Both the position numbers and the translations under genes were made by a program. This document shows positions 1 to 11,455 of a stretch of DNA of 64,000 bases, in pieces. Position 1 is the stretch's first letter. Every line of letters starts with the position of its first letter. This DNA comes from Spirometra erinaceieuropaei (taxonomy: Eukaryota > Platyhelminthes > Cestoda > Diphyllobothriidea > Diphyllobothriidae), in the NCBI GenBank assembly GCA_902702965.1, contig CACRXP010000164.1, forward strand, positions 801,698-865,697, read 5' to 3'. Below the pieces are notes generated by a model, which did no database searches, was not told where the DNA came from, and was given only the letters and a program-made list of their open reading frames with translations.

Positions 1-302
1 GTCTTCTGTTCGACTTCGCCAACACGCGGATATTGGCGCGAGCCGGCAACAAGACAGGACGAGAGCTGTTGGAGGCGTGGGTGTCGGACACCAACTCTAT
101 CAACAGACACATCGATTTGCCTACGTGTTATCCGCGCTCCGCCCTCGCAGCCAGGTGGCGCAGCTCACACCGTCGCGAAGTGCAAACGGCGTCACCACGC
201 CGGGGGACCATCGTGGACCAGGCGGCACAAACCCTACCTAGCCACGGACGTACTCCCCCTCCCCCCCGCAAGGACGAGTTGCTGCAGTCAAGTAGTCTCT
301 GA
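1..302 (+). pseudogene. Penelope-like element, C-terminal end of the GIY-YIG endonuclease ORF (cut by window edge)
   Basis: The frame is open from the left edge to a TGA at 300-302, so the ORF starts outside the window. Readable motifs are FDFANTRILARAG, GRELLEAW and NSINRHIDLP. The order (aromatic block, R-E-x2-E-x-W, then I-N-R-H-I-D-L-P) is what I know from the C-terminal tail of flatworm Penelope-like retroelements, behind the GIY-YIG endonuclease core. In such elements this domain nicks target DNA to prime reverse transcription. The remainder after the INRH motif is low complexity (Pro/Arg/Ser rich). The block is much more GC-rich than the sequence that follows. No stop or frameshift is seen in the visible part, but an active full-length copy cannot be judged from 100 codons. 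Assignment to PLE is family knowledge from motifs, not a database match. Confidence 0.7.
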
Positions 303-328
303 TGATGAACTCCAGTTCGAGTTCGAAA
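299..328 (+). ncRNA. Hammerhead-like core overlapping the PLE stop codon (incomplete)
   Basis: CTGATGA (299-305) is followed by one extra T, a perfect 6-bp stem GAACTC/GAGTTC with a CAGTTC loop, then GAAA (325-328). The TGA stop of the upstream PLE ORF lies inside the CTGATGA. PLEs are known to carry hammerhead ribozymes in their terminal repeats, which makes the position suggestive. I could not pair convincing stems I and III around a cleavage triplet, and the extra T between the core and stem II is non-canonical. This may be a decayed or chance motif. Confidence 0.25.
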
Positions 329-1837
329 GCTCAGGCAAATATACTGTCCCAGTGATCGTGCCTTCGCCTTCTTTTAAACAAGAACCTGGGATGCGCATAT
401 TCTCTTCCATTCGTGAGAAAACATTCTATCTAAGTAGTATTTAGTTACACTTCCCCTTGTAATGTAAGCACCCACACGGGCATTCGGATTTAAAGGCCTC
501 GTCCACAACAACGTACGCGAACTCTCGCGGTGACCTATGGCCTTAACGGAGCCGGGGGTTGCCGAAGAAAGTAAACACTGACCCGCCAAGTAATTTGAAG
601 TGGGTCTGCCTGTATGTCTCTCCTCGTTTTCAGTGTAAACATCTTGACTTCGAGCTCACGTCTACGCTGAAATAGTGCATTAGGTTTGGCAACTCCACCT
701 ATGCACGACCTTAGCCGGGAACTTTGCTTTTGACATTTACTTTCTCTTAGTTACTGATGCATGGTCAAGCGACTTTTTGAAATTCGCTAACCGAAGCTAT
801 CGTTCTTCCACGCACACAATTAGGACATCAGGATTTAAGTTCTATAACAGACGTTTAAGACTAATATTTTGCACAGAAACTCATGAGAAGTTAAATGGAA
901 GTTTCTGATAGCTTTCTAGATGGGAAAAGATAAGTTTGGGATTAATGCTCTTTGAGTGAACGCCAACTCAGTCTTCCGTGGTAGCTAAGCATGGAAACAA
1001 TCATTAAAAACACTAAGCCTGTTATTCATCACCTGTTCTTCCATGCGCATTTTGAATGACATCATATTTAACAGTTGTAATGCACAACGATCCGGGACGT
1101 GAGTTCATTTCATAAGACTACACGCCGTGAGAAAGTAACTTTTAAGAACGGGGGCAGTTCACTTTTCTAACTTCAGTTAGTTTGGTCTCTTTGACATGCT
1201 TACGTGGTTATTCCTTGGGTTTTTAACATTGGCCAAAAGTGTGCAGGCACAACTTTTGAGAAATCACAATTTGAAAAAAGTCAAGGTCTGAGAACGGACA
1301 CTTTGATTTTTCCTCGTCGAGTTTTTACAACAACGCAAGTAAGTTACAACACAGTAGCAAAGTGGAAGACAACCAATGACAGGCAGTCATGCGGAAAGGA
1401 TCGAAGGGGTTCATACGTGTCAGAACCAGGGATAATAACAGTTTATGATGTGCGAGGAAGGAAAGGAGGGGTAAGAAATCAACAAACGGGCAATTCTTAT
1501 GTTCCATTATCATGGCGCAGCGTAGTAGGATGCGGTGCGAACATATTGGACAGCATGGTCACCGCCTCTGCCGTCGCAGTATCCACTGGCGCAGGAACCT
1601 GGAGTGTCTCTCCAACACCTAATAGATCATTCGGAATGTTTACTTCACTTCTACCTGGCGGATGCTGTCAACCAACTCAACTTTAATTACTGCGCAGGCT
1701 TGAGGATGAATACGTACGTACTTTGATCGAATTCGAATTCTTCGCTGTTTGCATGGGTATCAACGCATAATTTTTACTTCCCTTTAATCGAACACGAAAA
1801 AGGAATGTTTGGACAGTCTGTCACTAAAGATAAACTG
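303..1837. other. Spacer without recognisable gene
   Basis: GC-poor sequence after the PLE end. The plus frame 1204-1686 is open but starts at GTG and reads as low-similarity, glycine/serine-rich text in its last third. I see no family, splice context or polyadenylation signal that supports it. No tRNA, repeat array or transposase motif was found. Confidence 0.5.
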
Positions 1838-2012
1838 ACTCCGCCAGCGATCGATGAGCACCCCTTACGGCATTGTATATACCCGATCGCAACCGACAGG
1901 ACGATGAGTCCGTAGCTCTGTGGCTAGGGTGGTGGACTCCTAACCACGAGGTCGTGGGGTTGAACCACAGGTGGCTATTCCAGTCTCTCTTGTCTTTGTC
2001 GGTAGTGCTTAA
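1838..2012 (+). mobile_element. tRNA-Arg-headed short repeat, internally deleted copy
   Basis: This copy is in sense orientation. An A-box-like TAGCTCTGTGG lies at 1913-1923 and a B-box-like GGGTTGAACCAC at 1957-1968. The anticodon-loop position reads CTCCTAA, giving CCT at 1939-1941, so the head resembles tRNA-Arg. After the head the text jumps directly to GGCTATTCCAGTCTCTC. The 5' half of the hammerhead present in other copies (stem I, CTGACGA, stem II, GAAA) is therefore deleted. The copy ends in the shared tail around TTTGTCGGTAGTG. It is the most tRNA-like of all copies. Confidence 0.75.
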
Positions 2013-5000
2013 CTTCGAAGAGCAAGGTACTTTATTAATAGCACAAACCCGGGATACTGCGGCCAATTTTTTTTTGTAGATTACCACCTGTTCATGGCTT
2101 CTGCATCTTATGTGCTAACGGGCTGACTTGATCTACTGCAGGCTGTTTCCCTTAAAAGTAGGTTTGGATGGACCTAAGCCGATTTTGCTTGAAGGCTAAT
2201 TTGAGGTTCAGCAGGTTCATGTCATCAACGATGCCCGCATTTCGAATGGCTGTTAACTCTGCCAGCGAAATTTTACTGATCAACCAAACAAAACAGGCAA
2301 TCACGTGAATGCTGGCCTGTTGCCATTGGCTTCTAGGGTAAAGAAACATACGAAAAGAATTCACAATGCATAATGATTGGATCTTAACTAAAGAACACAA
2401 CATGGACTCTATTGCAAACATTGTACTTCTCCTGTCAATATTTGGCACGTACTAAACACAAGTTAACCAACTCCCACACGTCTAGAAAGCTTTCTCGTAT
2501 CTTTGTCAGGCTTGTTCGAGCCACTCGCTTCGATCGAAACCTACACTGTAATTATATCACAAAATGCCTTTTTATGAGCAGTGTAGACCGGAAAAAATGC
2601 TGTTATAATTGTCTTGCAAAGCATGGGACTTGCGCATTGGTTAATCTTAGTAGCGATAGGAATTACGCCTCAATGTTGCCGAACGGAATATTAGTTGGCC
2701 AGATTCGACATCAAAAAATATTGACAGCTCATCTGCAAGTACTTGAGACTGTCTGTACTCAACAGCCAACTATTAAGATACCCAGCACTAATTTTCTTGA
2801 CATAAAACGATATGTTTTTTTATCTTGTTAGCCGGTTGAGAAGTATACGCTGTCTGGTTAAATAAACCCCACCCTTATAATCCACAAAAAATTGGTGTTA
2901 TAGGTTTTGCATTGAACGCGACTGTCATTGTTGAACGTTTATGTAGTCGGTGAAACACGTTTCTACGCACAAAAGCACGAAGCGTGTGAGAAATTTCAAA
3001 ATAAAATCCTAGAAGGATAAACGCCTTACTTAAACCCATGCTTTGTCACATCTGAGCCTCGAGCCAGAGACCTGTCGTCCTGTCGACTGCTATCCGAGTA
3101 AAGCTGGCTGTCAAGTGTAAGTAGACAAGAAATGGGTCCTCCGGTCTACCTTGTCTTTTTCAGATTTTCCCTCCTCACTAGATGCTACTCAATATATTTG
3201 AATTGGGAGGTGTTTTTCCACTGCCGCACTGCCGGATGTTGCGATGGAGGAAAGTGAAAACTAGGGAAGAAGACACATTACTACATTGGCGAACAGTAGT
3301 TCGCTTGATCGGAAATGATTGAGGAAGAAGTAAAAGCATTTGACGCATCTCCTTAATATTGCAGGTGCTTGAATGAGACATTGTCCCGTAAGACGCCCAT
3401 GCGACTGGGTATTCTTACATGATTCCTCACTCATATAAGACCCTCCTTCTAGTCCTCTTTCTTATTTGGAATAAAGATAACTAACGGTGCACTTTGACAT
3501 ACGGAATGACGTTTTGGTTTCTGTGTACACGTTTTTCGTTTAATGTTCTATCATGTGTTTCCTCCACTATATTTTGCCCTCTGTACTCTTGCTTTATGTT
3601 TTCCCTACCCTCGATCTTCTTTAAGTAATTATGTAGGCCTTTCCGTGCTTTTGAGTTGCTAAGATATCAGTGTTTTTGGTCTGGGGCCTTGCGTCTTCCT
3701 TTTAATCTTAGTTTGTCCATTTTTCACTCAATCTTCACTTGTATTTTGAAGTGCTTAGTATTTTCTATGATTGAGCGTGTTGCAATTTCTTTTCTTTGGA
3801 TGTGGTAACGTTCACGAGCTTTGAATTAGTATGTGGATTAAATTCCATTTCTTTTTTATTATATTCTTCTATCGTTTCTTTTCACTCTTCTTCGTTCCGC
3901 TCAAGCTTTCTTAATCGGTCTCCTTTTATCCGTATTGCTCGCAGCCGACATATTTAAGCGTTTTTAATCCTTTGAGCACCTATATTTAAGTATGCAGTGA
4001 TTGAAGTGGAATTTGTTCCCAAACATGTGACAAAAGGCCAGTGTCTTCACTTTGAAGCAAGCAAACGAAATTGAGGACTCCTTAAGTGACATTCATTGCC
4101 TTCTTCCCTGCCTGGATAGATGGTTGAAACGGAACAAGATGAAATGGCGCAGGGAAACATGTCAAATATAGCTGTGTACTAGGCATTTTCGACTACAAAA
4201 CGAACGATAAAATAATTTGAGAAAGTTAAACTTAATTGTTTTGACGTTAGAAAAACGAAGTATTTTAAATGGAATCGTTACATTGAGCTCGATCTTCTCT
4301 AGCCGCCTACAATTCTAAGAAACTATACACAAATGAAGTGTGAATTTACCCAGTTTCAAGGTATTTTCGAGAATGGTTTACATGTTTAGTATTGTACCAC
4401 ATAGATACCACTTCATAAAAATTATACTTGATGAGGAATAAGGCTAATTTTTATCCTTCAAAACGGATATCCACATTCGTTTTCGCAAGCAACTTTTACG
4501 ATCGGCTTTGGTAAACGAATAAATATGCTCAGCGTTAAAGAGCCAGAAAAAAATATACGAGTTTTTGCCATTCAGGTGACTTTACGTTGTGTCTCCAATC
4601 CATAGGTCCTGCAATCTGTCTGTTTAGTTGTATAAATTTATTGACTAAAGTGGTCTTGACTTTGACATTTCGTAACCATACATGCATAATCGAAGAATTT
4701 AAAATGGCGTAGGCATGCGCAAAATGTGTTTCCTGTTCTCGTGCTGAGATTGCTTCGGACATCGTTTTAATACTTTATTGTACTTAAACACTTATTAGCA
4801 GAATTAAAGGGACTTTTTTTTATTCTTTTCTGGAATATCCTACCAGCGCAGTATTTGGCATGTTCTGCAACGAAAGTATCCTCCTTTACCTCAGCAAAAG
4901 CTCTTTAAATACTTACTATGTTGTCTGCAAGCAATATTTGCTCTCTTCCCCGTGTTTCCTAAAAGCGCTCACGCCGGATACCCAGAATTCATTGTTTGCC

Positions 5001-5744
5001 TAAATGAGATCAGGAGAGTTTATTTCTGTAATCATTAAATTGTTTAAATATTTATACAGAATTTTTATGTAGAATGCAGTTTTTGCATCCTGTCGCATAC
5101 AAGCAGCGATACACTGTATCACATCTAGTCAGTGCCAACATACATTTATTATTATAAATATCTACACTTCTAATTATTTACTTGATGAATAAATGGAATA
5201 TGCAAAATCTGTCAAATAAACCCATATATTTTGTGAAACTGACAATCGCCGGCGAATTTCAGATTGACTGTTTAGGAAAATTTACTTCAGTAGCCTGTTT
5301 TCTGTGTCAGATTGGTGCTTTATATATATTTTGCAGTAGCTTAGGCTGGTAATTCGATGACAATATGATTAAAATCACAATTTTCGGTAAAGGCCTTGCA
5401 ACGTAGATGGTTGGATCGTTGACTGTGCCCAAGCCATGCCCTTGGTGCCATGGTTGCCGAATTTTTCAAATGTAACTACAATGAACAGTTTATATGTCTT
5501 ATATCTATGCATATGATAGAAGGTCGCTAACCGATCAAGTTGCCGTATTTGCTCGCACCGTTGAATATCAATGCCTAATGAAGAGTTTTTGCAAGCGATC
5601 GCATGACGACCTGAACTATATGCCAAAAAGACTGAGATTGCTATTTCTTTGCTTATTGAACGCTTTTCAGAAACTTGGACTTTTGCCGCAACTGAACTTC
5701 TAGCCTTCGTTCTTTAACTAACTAGCATCAGTAACTCTGAAGTC
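2013..5744. other. AT-rich spacer, with a pyrimidine-biased stretch
   Basis: No gene is recognised. A plus-strand open frame at 2412-2831 contains a short Cys/His cluster (see findings) but begins at TTG and has no other support. From about 3420 to 3960 the plus strand is strongly T/C-biased, as often seen in introns or near splice acceptors. The rest is AT-rich without repeats that I can match elsewhere in the window. Confidence 0.5.
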
Positions 5745-5805
5745 TTAACCGATGAGCCACCACTCGTTGCCCTGTCGGTTGTGACCGAGAATATTAACTG
5801 GGGTA
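5745..5805 (-). mobile_element. Fragment of the tRNA-Arg-headed repeat
   Basis: CGTTGCCCTGTCGGTT followed by an ACCGAGAATATTAAC-like block matches the junction just upstream of the tRNA head in the other minus-strand copies. Only the head-proximal leader is left. The ribozyme part is absent. Confidence 0.55.
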
Positions 5806-7341
5806 GAAAGACGCCAGATGATCAGACTAGGATTCCTGCTCATTCCACTGTGATTTGGAGTCCAAATTAGAGCTCTTGCATGCAGTCGCATAGCACTCAG
5901 GCATATACTCATATGGTGATTGAAATGAATTAGGGTAGCAAGGTCTCTTGATCTTATTCTGAAAAATAGTGAAGATTAATAGAAGTGTAAAATAAACATG
6001 TAATGTCCACTGCCTAATATGTAATGCGTTTTCCTATCTAACTAAACAGTAGGATTGGATGTTAGTGCCCATTTTCGGCAGCCCTTTCACAGCTCAACGA
6101 CAGTCGGCAAGTCTGAATACCCTCGTTTTGAGGCCTTTGGGAGAAAGATATCTTCTTCAAATTACAGTAAAATATAAAATCGCAAGCCTAGAGGAAACCA
6201 CAGTGACTGCGTGCATTAACAAATTGCATATCTAACCACTTTGGCTAGCAGGACTTCTGGAATGATTGTGTGAGATATGAAATTGCTTGAATAACCTATC
6301 AACATGCCCAATTGCTGTGGCCGCAATCAGTCGTAAGTTGAAAAAGCTTCTCGGTACAAAAATTGTCGACACCAATATTTGTAGAAAAATGCACCAATAT
6401 GTCGAGATTGATGGTCTGTTGAGGAGTACAGTCTAATATGCCTTCGAGTGAAAATCGAACCTAAATTGAGTTTTATTAACACGAAAAGCAATTAATATTT
6501 ACTTCTCAAAGGCTATTGGTTTACCTTTGAATTGATTGACCTTGGTGTAGCCTGTCCAGCCTGCGCTGGGATCGAACCGAAATGTAAGTTGCGTTAGTTA
6601 TACCGATGTGTTTTTGGTGCCTATGGAAATTCAGTCATGTACCCTGCAAAAGAAAAAAGAATTGTTTGAAACTTCTATGCATGCAGTGGAGAATTGCGTT
6701 CTTTTTCAATTTAATACGTGAAAAATGGATCTGTTTCATTCAGAGGGAAGGGACGATAACCACTTCATATATTGAGACGACGTAACTTTTGCACCTTCCT
6801 GTTATTCCATGAATACGATGCAGTCAGCTGGCTTGCCTCCAATTGGCCACAACGAGGTTCCCAATATATTCGAGTGAATATAGATTGTCCTTTATTATCT
6901 GAGGGCATAATTACACCTCATAGACGTGGTAGGTTAACGGCCCTCCGTGGCAATGCGTCAGGCATTAACAAAATTGCAAATCTTTCCAAAACCGACGTAG
7001 AATCTTCCATCGGCCTCAATATATGCGAGTGCAATTTCCTTTATCATTAATATAAGAAAAGAATTACTATGCGCGCCTTATAGATTATCACATTAAAGCA
7101 ATGGAAGTAATGAAGTCTCTAAACAAATACAAGCAACGATCGGGTAAAGAACCCCAGCCAAAGGCGCCTGTTTTACGGGAATGGTTGTTATAGGAATTTC
7201 ACAGGCGAGGTCTTTGTATGCATAGAGGAAGGGCAGAATATGAATAGATGATTGGTGAATCCATTTTTCGGGCGGAAATGTTTCTATGCATTGACATATA
7301 GCAACATAAATTAAGCAGGACAATTTTAAAAATAAACATTA
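5806..7341. other. Spacer, with one member of a dispersed repeat pair
   Basis: No gene recognised. About 7150-7320 resembles 56850-56960: both contain a CCAAAG block, TTACGGGAATGGTT, and then a GGTCTTTG or GGCCTTTGG block at similar spacing. The similarity is partial and old. The plus frame 6772-7050 has no recognisable motif. Confidence 0.4.
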
Positions 7342-7481
7342 ACAGTCTACAGCGACCGCTTCTCAACCCTCTGGGCAGAGGTCTTTGTAGATTATCCACC
7401 AGACTGTCCACAACGATCGCCTCTCAACTCTCTGAGATGAAATGATTGTAGATAATGCACTAGATCGTCTACAACAGGCGA
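7342..7481 (+). repeat. Degenerate tandem repeat, period about 57-61 bp, about 2.4 units
   Basis: Three successive units share the order CAGTCTACAGCGACCGC or CAGACTGTCCACAACGATCGC, then CTCTCAACYCTCTG, then TGTAGATWATSCAC. The third unit stops after TAGATCGTCTACAACAGGCGAT. Units differ by several substitutions and small indels, so the array is old. It lies in non-coding sequence and matches no other array in the window. Confidence 0.6.
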
Positions 7482-9538
7482 TCTAACCTTGTACAATGGA
7501 ACACCGAACCGAAATAATAATGTCGAACCTAAATCCACTTAAATAAGTATAGTAGATATTCTTTGTATGCCGCAGATGCTTGGGGTCCTTCACCCGATCC
7601 TTACCCAAATACATCTTAGCCACAAAACGATTCTTTCGAGTGTATTTTATTTGGCTGGATAAAAAGTGTTTATTTAGAATGCACTATGTCATGGTTTCTA
7701 ACGTCGCGCCCATGCAGATCGGAAACTTTCATTCTGTATTTAATGCTTTTCTAGACGTATCGTGGATCGGATTATGTCTGGATTCGGTCTGTGAAGGCAC
7801 ACATGCTAGTCTATTCTGTGGATGCGTTCTTTACAAAAGCCTCTGTGTGGACCTCCATGTTTTGCGTTCCAAGCACCGTATTAATGTACAAATGACGCAA
7901 CAGGATGCCGCCAGCTTTGCCATTTTCGACGTTGTAAGAAACAGGACTCAGCCTAAGACCAGTTGGCTAAACATCGAAATACTGAAGAATCCCGGTCTTA
8001 CAAACTAGGCTTTGGATATGGCTAGCTGGCACTTTGTTACTATCATCTCATTGAGGCGGGAAGTATATTTAAGAATTGTGATGGTTCTAGCAACTTATAT
8101 TGAAATGCCTTATGTAAAGCAAATTTGTTGACTGGGAAGAGAGTTGCTCAATCCCTAGTACGTACTCATAAATACCGTTCCATTCAGAAACAGTCACACA
8201 TCTACTTGTATCTACCACCACATGTGCTGCTTACCATAGAATGCAATGCACACTCTTGAACCAGTACGTAACGATTGGGTGAATTGTTGCTTACGAGTTT
8301 GGTTTGGAAGTACTCCGACTGGATTTGACCTCCATGAATGCCTATTTTCCCCATTTTGACGGTTTCACGCTTGTCTCTTATTCGTTTTTTCCTCCATCAG
8401 CATATTTTCAGCCTGCTACTAATTTTCTTTTACGTCATTTTCCTGATCATGTTATTCATCCTCCCCCTTTTTACGGCTTCCTTACTTACTCTTTTTCATT
8501 TCTTCCTTATAACCTCCTGTTGTCCTTTTTCTTGCATTTATTTCGTTAAATTAATTACCTTGCTCATGAAAATGCGACCTCACCTACTCCATCTGTAATA
8601 CGACAAATCAATATCTCCAGGAAAAATGCCTCAACCGTAAAAATGTGGATAAATAGGTGCTTCAACGACAACCAGCTTAGACTTGACTGGAAAAGTTGTC
8701 CGTGCGTCACTGGTCACAAGGGAACTCTACACCGCATGTAGAGCGAAACAGTATAAGCGTCAGTGGGTATCGGTCATAGTTTGCCAACCCTGATAGGACG
8801 TTATAAATTCCTGTAAAATTCACGCTCTACACCAAAAGTCCTCGTCCTTCAGAATAGAAGTGAAAACAGTGACCTTAACCAGTTACATCTGGTCAATTAT
8901 TCATGGTATATTCATCTAAAAAAGTTAAACCTAAAATTACGTCAAAATGTGTGTAATTTACATTTCACTTAGTCTGTGATGTTGAAGCAAGCAAGGGCCC
9001 CGTAGTTGTCAGCCCTAAACGGTAGAAATACCCTAATCAATCCCTGGGTTGGTTGTGAATGGTGTAAACTTTTCATGTCTAAAAGTACCTGTCCACTTCG
9101 ACTCTATATTATTCATGCTCGTGGGGGCGAAAACCGGATATTAGGGACTAGAAAGAGGAAAGCAGTTTCTGTACAGATAATCACTTGGTTGGCAAGTGGG
9201 TAGCTCAAGCTATGATCGAATTTTTGACTAAAACCAAACGTCAGAAATCTCCTGCTATCACGTAATATGATCCATTTGCAGCATAGTACCTTATCCTGGA
9301 ACGAATTCAAACATGTGAGTTTTCCAGAGGTTTTAAAGCTGCGTTCAACTGAGTGATGAAATAGCACACTTCCGCGTGAACCAAGCAAAAACAGATGCGG
9401 CCACCGTTACAAAGGTGTGATTGATTTTTAGGAGTCTAATCCAAAGTTGATTGTAAATTAATTCTTATTTTCTTTTTTCGAATTTGTTAACGAGTATAAT
9501 TCGGCAGAGGTTTATGGGGTCAGCGCATGATTTCAGTC
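7482..9538. other. Spacer without recognisable gene
   Basis: A 142-codon plus frame (7580-8008) begins at TTG. It shows no domain or signal I recognise and no splice or polyA context. 8340-8600 is pyrimidine-rich, giving overlapping Phe/Leu-rich shadow frames. A small hairpin CTCTAC/GTAGAG occurs near 8728. Nothing else was identified. Confidence 0.5.
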
Positions 9539-9826
9539 CTATCTACAACTCAAGTATAGATTTTCTATTTGCTTATCCACCACTGTATTTAAATGCCCAT
9601 CTAGTGCTTGCGCAGCAAGTGATTTATGCTCAACTATGGCGTCGTACGAGCTTTCGCGCCTCCATAAGTTAAGAAATGCCGACATAATTTCGGCCAATTC
9701 TTCTTCTGGCATGCACATTTTCGTGATTCTGAACAGAATGGAAGCGGTTTGCCATGGGGCAAATTGCTTGATGTTTGCAAATAGTCGGGAAATTTTACCA
9801 TTTCCAGCTCCTTTCAAAATTGTCAA
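9539..9826 (-). CDS. Candidate exon, unknown protein
   Basis: The minus frame is open for about 100 codons and has no ATG at its start, so if real it is an internal or terminal exon rather than a complete gene. The text is protein-like and not low complexity: ITKMCMPEEELAEIMSAF, then NLWRRESSYDAIVEHKSL, then DGHLNTVVDKQIENLYL, before TAG. The acidic and amphipathic stretch (PEEELAEIMSAFLNL) could form helices. A possible acceptor AG precedes the GAGNGK segment. About 100 nt past the stop there is an AATAAG, a weak variant of the polyA signal. I do not recognise the family. A chance ORF remains quite possible. Confidence 0.3.
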   Translation of the reverse strand: MTILKGAGNGKISRLFANIKQFAPWQTASILFRITKMCMPEEELAEIMSAFLNLWRRESSYDAIVEHKSLAAQALDGHLNTVVDKQIENLYLSCR

Positions 9827-9883
9827 GAGAACATAAAATGAAGTTATACATCAGTAGTTGATAGTTTCGGTCTTAGATTGATA

Positions 9884-10842
9884 TGCGGTCAGCGACCGAT
9901 CTCATGATATTTTAAACAAAATTCTTGAATTTACCTCCGATTAGGAAGAATAACTTGAGTAAGACTCTGGGTCTTGTCGTCTTGCAAAGCAATCCTGTGA
10001 CGTTTTAGATTTGTCAGGATGTTGGCTGCTGAATGCACTTCTTTTCGGTCACATGCAAAAACCGCAAACGACAAAATGGATTGTTTTCGTAGTATACAGT
10101 TTACCGACGTTTGAAGTCCTTGAAATTTTAAATATATCATAGGGACGGCATCTAAATATATTATTTATTGTATTTGTCTGGTAGCAAACTATGTCTTTTT
10201 TTACACTCAACACGTGAAGCAATGGTAGCTTTCGCTTCAAAAAATTTTGAAATTCCCGACTAATTCTGAACTTGATCTGCTGTAAATCTTTTGTTTAGTA
10301 TTTTCAGTCTTCGAGCTATATACTTTCTGTATGAGACACTGTAAGAGAACACTATATGGGACTTATAAAATCTTGCAACATCTATGACTATGTCGTCCCC
10401 TTATGGAAGGACATTATTTAAGAGACAAATACGATGCTATTTGAATGGACGTTGCATGGTCTTAAAAAGTCTCATAAGAAACCTTTCTTTGAGACAGAAA
10501 GATACCCTTCTCCGAGTATTAAATTTGGAGAAGACGGGATATGCCATACAACCGATGCCAAACAAAGTATATGCGTCCGTTTTCAGCAAACAGTTTTTAA
10601 TCTTATAAGAGCATCAAAAACCGGTATTAAAATGCACACTACTTAAGTAATCATCTATTTCCGGTGCCTTTTTTGAAGGTGACCGAAAAAGGCCTTCAAA
10701 AGCCAAAATCCGGACATCTCCGAAATATTGCGGGATTTTAAGAAAAAATAATCGTCATGACAGCTCTACTTAAGTAATTTTTCTTAATCCTAGAAGAATT
10801 TCAAAAGTTACGTCCAAATTTCACAAGATCGGTCACTGACTG
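9884..10842. mobile_element. Tc1/mariner-type foldback MITE, about 960 bp, diverged
   Basis: The left end reads GGTCAGCGACCGATCTCATGA and the right end is its inverse, CAAGATCGGTCACTGAC, so the element is flanked by terminal inverted repeats. Left-arm text (GGAAGAATAACTTGAGTAAG) has its counterpart at the right (TACTTAAGTAATTTTTCTTAATC). The middle matches the internal part of the copy at 37860 (CCCGAATAG or CCCGACTAATTCTGAACTTGATCTGCTG). No transposase frame is present; the 10384-10646 open frames are shadows inside it. This is the most diverged full-length copy of the family in the window. Confidence 0.65.
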
Positions 10843-11455
10843 TTAAAATCTGTTCATACACCTTACAGTGTAGCATAACAACTGCATAATATTTGCGATA
10901 CGCCGCTTTAAATAACGACAATTAAGTTTGGAGTCAGGGAAGAGAGATGGAAAAGGGTATATCACCGGCTAATCTCACTTCCACAGTTCGGAACTCTCGG
11001 CTTTGCTAAGGGCTATAATAAGAGCCAAAACAATCAAATACGTCAAAGCCACTCAGATTTCACCAATCCCCTTGCAAGAATCAGATTGCTGGCAAGGTGC
11101 GGGACAAAAAATCTGATGAGTATCCTCTGGTCCAGTGACTCCTACAGGGAATACCTCGTTTTGGTTCTTTTGGTACGTCAGAATGGTGACTTAGGCGGGC
11201 AGGGAAGGACCCGTTTTTCTGCGCAGCTCATTGTATTATTCACGGTGCGCACCTTCATTGTCCACTTGCGGTAGTTTTCTTTAGAACTTTTATGGCTGCA
11301 GTGGGATTTCAGGCCGGCAGAATTTCGCACAATGCTAATGTGGTCAGCACTTGTCCGTGAAGCGCTGGCGACGTCAGTACTTTTGAAACGGCGACCCAGC
11401 ACTCGAACTTCTGCGCAGGTGCGATGGAGTGCGCAAGTCCGCAGGACGCCGGTGA

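Noticed and set aside
1204..1686. 160-codon plus-strand open frame
   Set aside because: It begins at GTG, has no recognisable domain or gene context, and the end is low-complexity. Probably chance.
1895..1915. GACGATGAGTCC, resembling the hammerhead CUGAUGAGUCC
   Set aside because: Alignment to other copies shows it is a mutated version of the leader next to the tRNA head (GGCAACGGGCTC). No GAAA or stems are present.
7580..8008. 142-codon plus-strand open frame
   Set aside because: It begins at TTG, shows no motif, and has no splice or polyadenylation support.
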